Positions 57,519 through 64,000 of a stretch of 64,000 nucleotides of DNA are shown here, piece after piece. How positions within the stretch are numbered: the first letter of the stretch is position 1; every line of letters begins with the position of its first letter. The DNA comes from Paulownia fortunei (lineage: Eukaryota; Streptophyta; Magnoliopsida; Lamiales; Paulowniaceae): the NCBI GenBank assembly GCA_019321725.1, contig CM033122.1, positions 13,666,274 through 13,730,273 on the forward strand, in the 5' to 3' direction. A program made the translations under genes and the position numbers. Under the pieces are notes generated by a model. It saw only the letters and a list, made by a program, of their open reading frames with translations, had not been told where the DNA came from and did not search any database.

Positions 57519-59498
57519 TGTTATAGGAGCCAATTAGTGGCCTCTTGTATACTCTTGTAAAAATAGTCTTATTCGAAATGAATTAATAAAAATTGGTATT
57601 TTCTTTATCCTCAATCGCATTTAGTCAATTAGATAAAATTCCTAGATCATACTAGGCTACGGGGCATGGTTGCGTATATGATGGTGATTTATAGCTTTGG
57701 TTTTAATTTAGTTCCGAGTCATGGGTTCATTGAGGTAGGACATCGATAAGCCAGTATAGACTCACGCACATAATGTATGCTCGAAATGAGGATGTCTCAC
57801 TCCATATATATTGTCATGGGGATACTAGTGCACATGTGTAGATGCTCATTAGGGAACTAGTACACCGAAGGAATGAGTACACTGAATAGGCTTGTGGAAA
57901 ATTCTCACTTGGAAACGTTATTCTTCAAATGAGAGATTTTTCAGTTAGTCCTTTGACTTGAGACACCATAGTAGCCTTGTGCACGATAACTAGTTTGATG
58001 TATTTTTCGATTGCATAACAATCAATAGGGATGCAGGGTGTAAGGTTTTCATGTATAGAGGTTAATGAGTGGACAACAAAATTGGTGAACCTTCTATGCA
58101 TTTCATAGTCCTTGAAGCGAAAAGACTTTGTCCAAAGTAGAATGAATATTAGATGAGGTTTTATAATAATTCATCAAGAGTCAATGTGTAGAAATAAAAT
58201 TATTGTCATTAAGTCAAATAAGATTTCAACTAATAATCCATACTCTATATTTAGTCGGGAGGTTAGCTGACAGAAGGACCAGACTTACATGGTATTTGTA
58301 ATAGTAATTGGTTTGCTTGCTATTTTATGTAAGACTAGGTAGTCAAGATGCACTGCTAGGTGCTTTCCTTGACTTGTGAGATTTTTGGAATTAAAACGTT
58401 AATTCAAAGATGGATTAATTAATTGAAATATATTTCATATATACTAAATTGCAATAATTACAAGTCCACTGTTAGTTTAGTTGTGAACCTAATCAGTCAT
58501 ACATAAAATGAGATAGAATCACTTCTATCTAAAATAATATCCAAAGAGTTGGATCAAGTTAATTAAATGAGATTAATTAACTTGGAGCTAAAATTATTTT
58601 TCATAGTTAAATTAGTTTATCCAATTGAATAATAAATTTTTTTAATTGGACCTAATTAAGATTAGGGACTCTTTTGAAAGTAATTAATTAATTGATCGGA
58701 TTAATTAATTATAGACTTTAAATTAATTTAATTTGACTTAAATAATTAAAATAAATTAATTAATTGAAGAGTCCAATCATTTGTGGGCTCATAGAAGAGG
58801 CCCATTGGTAGTCTTTGATTATGAATCAAAGACTCCATATCTTGGATAAAAATCAATTAAGACTTTAATTCTTAATAGAAAACTAATCCAAGACATGTTT
58901 TGGATAGAAACAAGCAAGATATAAATATGGAAGGAGGTTAGAGACCTAATAGGTTAGGTCAAGAATTCATGGTGTATAAATACACCACATCAAAAGGGCA
59001 AAAATGTTTAGCTTTAGAAACTGCAAAAATCGCCCCCTCCTAGCTAAATGCTAAAAAACAGTTTTAGTTTTCTTCCATATCAGTTGGTTCTAAACCATTG
59101 ATAAACTGATTAATTCTCTTATCACCTTGTTGATAATTGAATTCATCTGTACTCCCAAATTTTTTTGTTATAAAAAAAGGGTTCTTTCTAGCAAAAGTTT
59201 TAAATCCATGATCCTGTTCATCATGTGGATACCGTTGGAAGGAAGACGCTTGGAATCCTATGGCGAACTGAATTTCTGACTTAACCCCATGATTTAAATC
59301 ATTCAAATCCTCATCTATAGCCGGAGTGCACTTGAAGGTATAATCGCAAAGTTTATGTTGTTTTTAGTTAAACGAAATTATCCGAGTGTAATTGAAAATC
59401 GCAACAAATCCAGGACTACTTGTATAATTGGTATGCATGTATGACTATAAATATTAAATTTCTGCTGCCTCAAATCCTGTAATTTTGCGAACCCAATA
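57519..59498 (+). repeat. Element B 3' LTR (1,980 bp)
   Basis: TGTTATAGGAGCC to GCGAACCCAATA. Colinear with the two parts of the 5' LTR. TATAAATA at 58975-58982 is a good promoter match about 520 bases before the LTR end. Followed by the target duplication TCTTT. Confidence 0.9.
58975..58982 (+). promoter_or_regulatory. TATA box in element B 3' LTR
   Basis: TATAAATA in 'ggtgtataaatacacc'. The matching position in the 5' LTR is mutated (tataatac), so only the 3' copy retains the consensus. Confidence 0.6.
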
Positions 59499-59503
59499 TC
59501 TTT

Positions 59504-59860
59504 TTTTGTTATATTTTAGCGTCGCGGCCCGAAAGGTTGGTGTCACGGTGTGGACTGATCTAGACTATACTGCCTGATTTTTATGTGTGGCCCCATGGCG
59601 CCTGATTCCCCATGTCGCGCCATGAAACATTCTCATCAACTGGGCGTTGCGACCTAACGAAGTTAGGTCGCAGCGCCAAACATCCTAGACATACTGCCAG
59701 ATTTTTTATGTTGGCCCCGTGGCGCGAGTTGCTACATTTTCAACACTTTGTCTATTTTTCATTCTTGAACTCCATTTCTACTCTTTCGCCTAAACAATAA
59801 TTATCAAAAGATAACTACACAATTATATCAATTATGTGATAAAATATGCTCATTTTGTGC
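59504..59860. other. GC-rich island, LTR-like, with hairpin
   Basis: Right flank of B. The island (59520-59725) has motifs such as 'gcgtcgcggcc', 'ggccccatggcgcc' and 'catgtcgcgccatg', in sharp contrast to the AT-rich surroundings. It resembles the islands at 7060 and 51959 in motif type but not in sequence. By analogy it is probably Ty3 LTR or leader sequence that B had inserted into. The open frame at 59612-59800 is read through the palindromic motifs and is not supported. Confidence 0.45.
59643..59677. repeat. Perfect GC-rich hairpin, 16-bp stem
   Basis: Arms of 16 bases pair around a GAA loop (59659-59661). The inner 11 bases TGCGACCTAAC and GTTAGGTCGCA are exact, and the outer five add four Watson-Crick pairs and one G-T pair. 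No T-run follows, so it is not a typical terminator. Confidence 0.85.
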
Positions 59861-60839
59861 TGTTAAAAATATTAGAAACATGTTAAATTTTTAGCTTATC
59901 ACAAAATAAGTATAATTGAACATAAAACAAATATATTTTCAACAGTTGACTCCACAGATTTATCTGATTCTCCCATAAAAAACTCTTGTCTAAGAAGTAC
60001 ATGAATACGTGCTTGCAACATATAATAGCTTATTCAAAAAATATAGTTGAGCATGCATATGAAGATGGGGAATAGCTTGTATATAAGAGAACTTTCAGAC
60101 TGGATTTGTTTGAAGCATTCAAACTTATTTTAACCCTTTTATTTTTTAAGACCCAAAACAAGAAGTATCTGACGGTGTTTGATCAGCATAAACTATTAGT
60201 AACTGCAGCAGCTAAAGGGAAAGAAGAATCCATATTTTTGTTCCGTTCATCACATGATAAATTGGTCATCATGGTGCTACTTTCAGCAATTTAAGAAAAT
60301 ACTACTAAATTTGAACTATAGACTTATGTACAATCAGCTTAGAAATTCAAATAACTAGTACTTTTCCAGTAGAAGGCTTAATCATCAAAATTTGAGATAA
60401 TAACTATTTTAAATTTAAATTCACTAAATTAAGATAAAAACAATTAGAGAATAATAAAACAACAAACTCTTTACAAATAATTCTTGTTTTAATTTTTTTC
60501 TTCTTCATAAATTGTTACTTTCCTCCCATAACTACTTTTGAACTCTCTATTTGTTTTCTTTTAGGCAAGTTATCTGTACAGTCTTATATTGTTTTGTTAT
60601 TTTTTGCCAATAATCTGTCAGGTTTTTACTTTATTTAAAAAATAATAAAAAGCTAAAAAAAATTATCTCAACAACTATCCATTTAGTTCCTTCTTATTTT
60701 TAGAATTATATGCTTTTTACCTACGATTTTAATTACACAATCTTTTTATATTATTTTTTCAATATGTTGGCTTCTTTTTTAAAAAGAAATTCCTATTATT
60801 AATTTTAAGTTTTGAAAATATAAAATATGAAATTCACAT
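59861..60839. other. No recognised gene
   Basis: AT-rich. A plus frame at 60106-60294 (62 codons) has no family motif and no codon signal different from its surroundings. Nothing else is supportable. Confidence 0.3.
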
Positions 60840-61316
60840 GGCATACATCCCACCTTTTGAGCTTAAGCCCCACCCCAACACATATGAACAGCTCGCCCAC
60901 CATCTTACTTTTATAAACCTTTGGCTATAAACTTTTGAGATTGAGTTCTAGCCAAAGTTTTGTAATAAATTGTATCAAAGCAGATACTACGTATTTAAGT
61001 TACAAATGAACGGCGACAGAGGTAATGTTGGCATTGCAGTGTTCGCTCAAAACTAGCCAAAGAGCAGTGCAATGTCTGCCATCATGGGCGCGGAACTGCG
61101 GCGCTTGATGGTTTGTCATCGTCCCATTTGTAAGGTATAAGACTTGTTTCATATCGAAAGTACGGACTTTTGATATAAGGTTTATAATAGTTTGGGTGGC
61201 CTTCCCCTAACTGTTAGCTTTTGAATGTGAATTCTACCAAAAGAAAATTATTGAACGTGACTTCTACCAAAAGAAAATTATAACAATGAGTTCTACTAAA
61301 AAATTTATAATACTTA
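60840..61316 (+). mobile_element. Small LTR-element remnant, TRIM-like
   Basis: A TATA-like 'ttttataaacc' and LTR-end block precede TGTATCAAAGCA (60971-60982), a form of the initiator tRNA-Met primer site. About 150 bases of non-coding interior follow, then a second LTR-like block from about 61110 that includes 'gtacggacttttgatataag' and 'tttgggtggccttcccct', a phrase familiar from plant LTRs. The total length and lack of coding sequence suggest a TRIM. A 30-bp triplication ('gtga.ttctaccaaaagaa') lies at 61227-61315. Ends and target duplication were not found. Confidence 0.4.
61227..61315. repeat. 30-bp tandem repeat, three units
   Basis: Units start at 61227, 61257 and 61287, each with a 'ttctaccaaaag' or 'ttctactaaaa' core. 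The third is more decayed. Confidence 0.65.
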
Positions 61317-63625
61317 TCTATACTATTATAAAAGTGTGAATGTTTCTTCTAATTTTTAATCCGACTAAAATACCCTTTTGATATTATTAGTTTTAATGGT
61401 AGTTATGTAATTTAATAATTACATAATTTTGGAACAAATAATATTTATTTTTTTAATTGGTCAATGAGGTTATAGGATAATTATAATAAAAAAATATCAA
61501 GAGTCCAAATCAAACTCTGTTTTAACTTATTTGATATTCCAAAAATATATGTGAAAACTATATATAGGTGCTTTACCTTTTATTTTCTCTTTTGTCCATT
61601 TATGTGTTCATATTTCGATTCAATTAAAATAATTTTTTAAAAAAAATAAAAAAATTAAATAGTTCAAATTTAAATAACAAAATATAATTATATTTTGAAT
61701 TAATTAATAAATATAAACTAAGATGTAAAAATTATTTATAAAATTTATAAAAATTAAAATTTGATATTGTGGAATGGTTCGATAAACTGAAATAAAATGT
61801 CAAAATTAAATCGAATACTATTTTTTATGAAAATAAAAATCAAATACCAAATTTAAATTTTTTGTTCGACTTTGATAAATACCAAATTTTCAATTTTGAT
61901 TTAATTCATCAGTTTATCGAATTGTTGTCACCCCTATTAAAAAGTCACATTGAATTAGAATAGAAAAAGATATGATACATTATATGAAAATTATTTTATT
62001 ATGAAATGTATCTATTTGAATAAACTAAATATACCTCACAATATTCAGTCTAATCAGTTAGTTAAAATTGATGTGGAAATAACATCAACATCAAAAGTCA
62101 AAATCAAACTCTACTTCAATTTGTTTGATATTTCGAAAACATGTGTGAAAATCATAAATAGGTACTTTACTTTTTATTTTCTCTTTTGCCCATTTATGTG
62201 TTCTTATTTTGATTCAATTATTTTGTCAAATAATTTATTTTAAAAAATAAAAAAATTAAATATTTCAAATTTAAATAACAAAATTTAATTGCATTTTGAA
62301 TTAATTAATAAATATAAACTAGGATATAAAAATTATTTATAAAATTTGTACAAATTAAAATTTGATATTGTGGAATGGTTTGATAAACTGAAATAAAACA
62401 CCAAAATTACATCGAACATTATTTTTTATGAAAATAAAAATCAAATGCCAAATTTAAATTTTTTGTTCGACTTTGATAAATACCAAATTTTCAATTTTGA
62501 TTTGATTTCATTGGTTTATCGAAGTATTGTCACCCCTATAAAAAATGTCACATTGAATTAGAATAGAAAAAGATATGAAGAACTATATGAAAATTATTTT
62601 ATTATGAAATATGTCTGTTTCAATAAACTAAATATACCTCACAATATCCAATCTAATCAATTAGTTAAAATTAATATGGAAATAACATCTATTTTCTTAT
62701 ATCAATTGAAAGATGCATTCCACTATTATATTTATAATTTTGGTTATTCCACTTCTAAAAAAAATATAATACAGTAAAACCTATATATTAAAGTGTATTT
62801 ATAACTAAAATTGGATCTTTTCCAAATCATAGGATTAAATTTACAAAACCTCCTGTACTATGAGACTATAAGTATATTTTCATATGTTTGGGAGATACAA
62901 AAATAATTATATCAGTTAATGAGATATTTGATTCCTTTAATATATGTTTTCTCAGGCGACCCACACCTAAATTTTATATTTATCTTTACCAATTTGCTAA
63001 TTTCTTCTGAAAATATGTGGAAAAATTATATTTATAAGTATTTTACCTTGTTTTTTCTTTTGACCATTTCCGATTATATGATTTTGTTAAATTAATTTTG
63101 TTAAAAAATAAAAAAAATAAATAGTTCAAAATTTAATAACAAAATCTAATTGTATTTTGAATTTATTATTTTTCGTTTGGTAAGTTAAAATTAAGAAAAA
63201 GGTGTAAGATTAATTAATAAATATGAAATAAGATATAACAACTATTTATAAAATTTTAAAAATTAAAATTCAATATTATGTACGATTTAATGAATTAAAA
63301 TAAAAAAATTAAAATCAAACCAAATACCAATTTTGTATGAAAATACACCTCACTATATCCAGTTTAAATAGATTCAATAACATTAATGTGAAAATAACAT
63401 CTACTTTTTTATATCAATTCAAATGCACATTCCACTATCAAATACACTTTCTGAAAAAAAAAAAAAAGAATACAACAAAACTTAGAATGTATTCATAACT
63501 AAAATTTGATCTTTTCTGAACCATGAGACTATATGAAAATAATTACATTAATTGATGGAGCATTCGATTCTTTTAATATATGTTTTATCCAGCCAACTAC
63601 ATCTAAATTTTATATTATATTTATC
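61317..63625. mobile_element. Helitron-like AT-rich element with ~593-bp internal repeats
   Basis: The start 'tctatactattataaaag' at 61317, preceded by A, looks like the 5' end of many plant Helitrons, which insert between A and T and begin TC. The body is built of long direct repeats: copy 1 about 61499-62091, copy 2 about 62092-62696, and a partial copy at about 62998-63404. The intervening segment 62697-62997 is repeated at 63405-63625. No Rep-helicase coding is present and the 3' CTRR end with hairpin was not found, so the class is tentative. Confidence 0.4.
61499..62696. repeat. Direct repeat, two ~593-bp copies
   Basis: Both copies contain in order 'ggtgctttaccttttatttt'/'ggtactttactttttatttt', 'gatattgtggaatggtt', 'ccaaattttcaattttgatt' and 'ttgtcacccctat', and end 'tggaaataacatc'. 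The copies differ at scattered sites. Frames inside are unrelated to any gene. Confidence 0.8.
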
Positions 63626-64000
63626 AATTGTAAGATCATATCCCAAAAGCGATGGTATTTCTTATATTTCACATATTTTATGCATAAAATTCAAATCTAT
63701 TTTAATCATTTGACTTATCTTTTTGTCATCACAATCATAATAGCTTAATTGCAACTGCATATGATATTTTACTTACTAAATTTTTTTACTTTGGGAATTT
63801 ATGGTAAATCAATATTGGAGTCACTTCATGAAAAAAAAACAAATCTTTTGGTTGATCATTTAATCTAAAAAAATTATTTATATTAATTTATTATCAGTCC
63901 GAACATTATAATTTTTATTGATTTTCTCTTTCTGCTTTTCTTCCAAACATTATTTTTCTTCTTTTAATACAAAAACGTGTTTGTCACTTGTATTTTTTGA
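63626..64000. other. No recognised feature
   Basis: AT-rich end of the window with homopolymer runs and no supportable gene or repeat. Confidence 0.3.

Larger units (their letters stand above)
40466..59498 (+). mobile_element. Element B, Copia retrotransposon, interrupted by element A
   Basis: LTRs start TGTTA and end CCCAACA/CCCAATA. The flanks TCTTT (40461-40465) and TCTTT (59499-59503) are a perfect five-base target duplication. Without the nested A element, B is about 9.8 kb. The order is 5' LTR (split), primer-binding site, long untranslated leader, gag, protease, integrase, RT, RNase H, polypurine tract, 3' LTR, as expected for Copia. All coding parts are broken. Confidence 0.92.

Noticed and set aside
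59612..59800. A 62-codon plus frame in the GC-rich island
   Set aside because: It runs through the hairpin and the palindromic motifs and is not conserved in the other islands.
60106..60294. A 62-codon plus-strand frame
   Set aside because: No recognisable motif and no support from neighbouring sequence.

Overview
This window looks like an AT-rich, repeat-dense nuclear segment from a flowering plant, probably a dicot and probably heterochromatic. I found no intact protein-coding gene. Almost all recognisable coding sequence is broken LTR-retrotransposon gag/pol of both superfamilies. Many primer-binding sites are versions of the plant initiator-Met type, and plastid DNA fragments are embedded. 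All assignments come from reading the sequence, translating by eye and lining up repeats by eye; no search was run.

Layout. 1-6837: minus-oriented Copia-type LTR (G) containing a minus Copia solo LTR (E, 1059-6386), which contains a plus solo LTR of a family with about 3 kb LTRs (D1, 1092-4171, flanked by TATAT/TATAT). 6838-9388: Athila-like 3' untranslated sequence and two LTR ends that meet head to head. 9389-17380: decayed Athila-type Ty3 element on the minus strand (gag-protease, RT-RNase H, integrase). Between its integrase and its polypurine tract, on the same strand, lies an intronless copy of a cytokinin-activating LONELY GUY (LOG) gene (11080-11699). 17390-18466: truncated minus Copia LTRs. 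18467-26080: Tat-type Ty3 element whose integrase region is split by a second D solo LTR (18832-21742); after pol it carries an antisense reading region with what looks like its own TATA box and leader intron donor. 26340-27000: another LTR. 27550-29760: plastid-derived mosaic (trnE, rps16 intron end and exon 2, ycf1). 30090-31215: LTR fragments. 31859-32514: a MITE with TTA target duplications.

33324-39567: deleted chromovirus-like Ty3 element (F) with two LTRs of about 1.85 kb, gag, protease and part of RT. 40466-59498: Copia element B, bounded by the perfect target duplication TCTTT and split inside its 5' LTR by a related complete Copia element A (41409-50646). 59504-60840: remnant of the locus B entered, with a striking GC-rich hairpin. 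60840-61310: small LTR (TRIM-like) remnant. 61317-63625: AT-rich Helitron-like sequence built of about 593-bp direct repeats.

How it works together: the nesting gives relative ages (A after B; D1 after E after G; D2 after the Tat element). Every gag/pol frame has stops or frameshifts, so nothing here should be autonomous. The items most worth a second look are the LOG retrocopy inside Athila territory, the antisense Tat gene with its own promoter-like start, the plastid mosaic, and the hairpin at 59643-59677.
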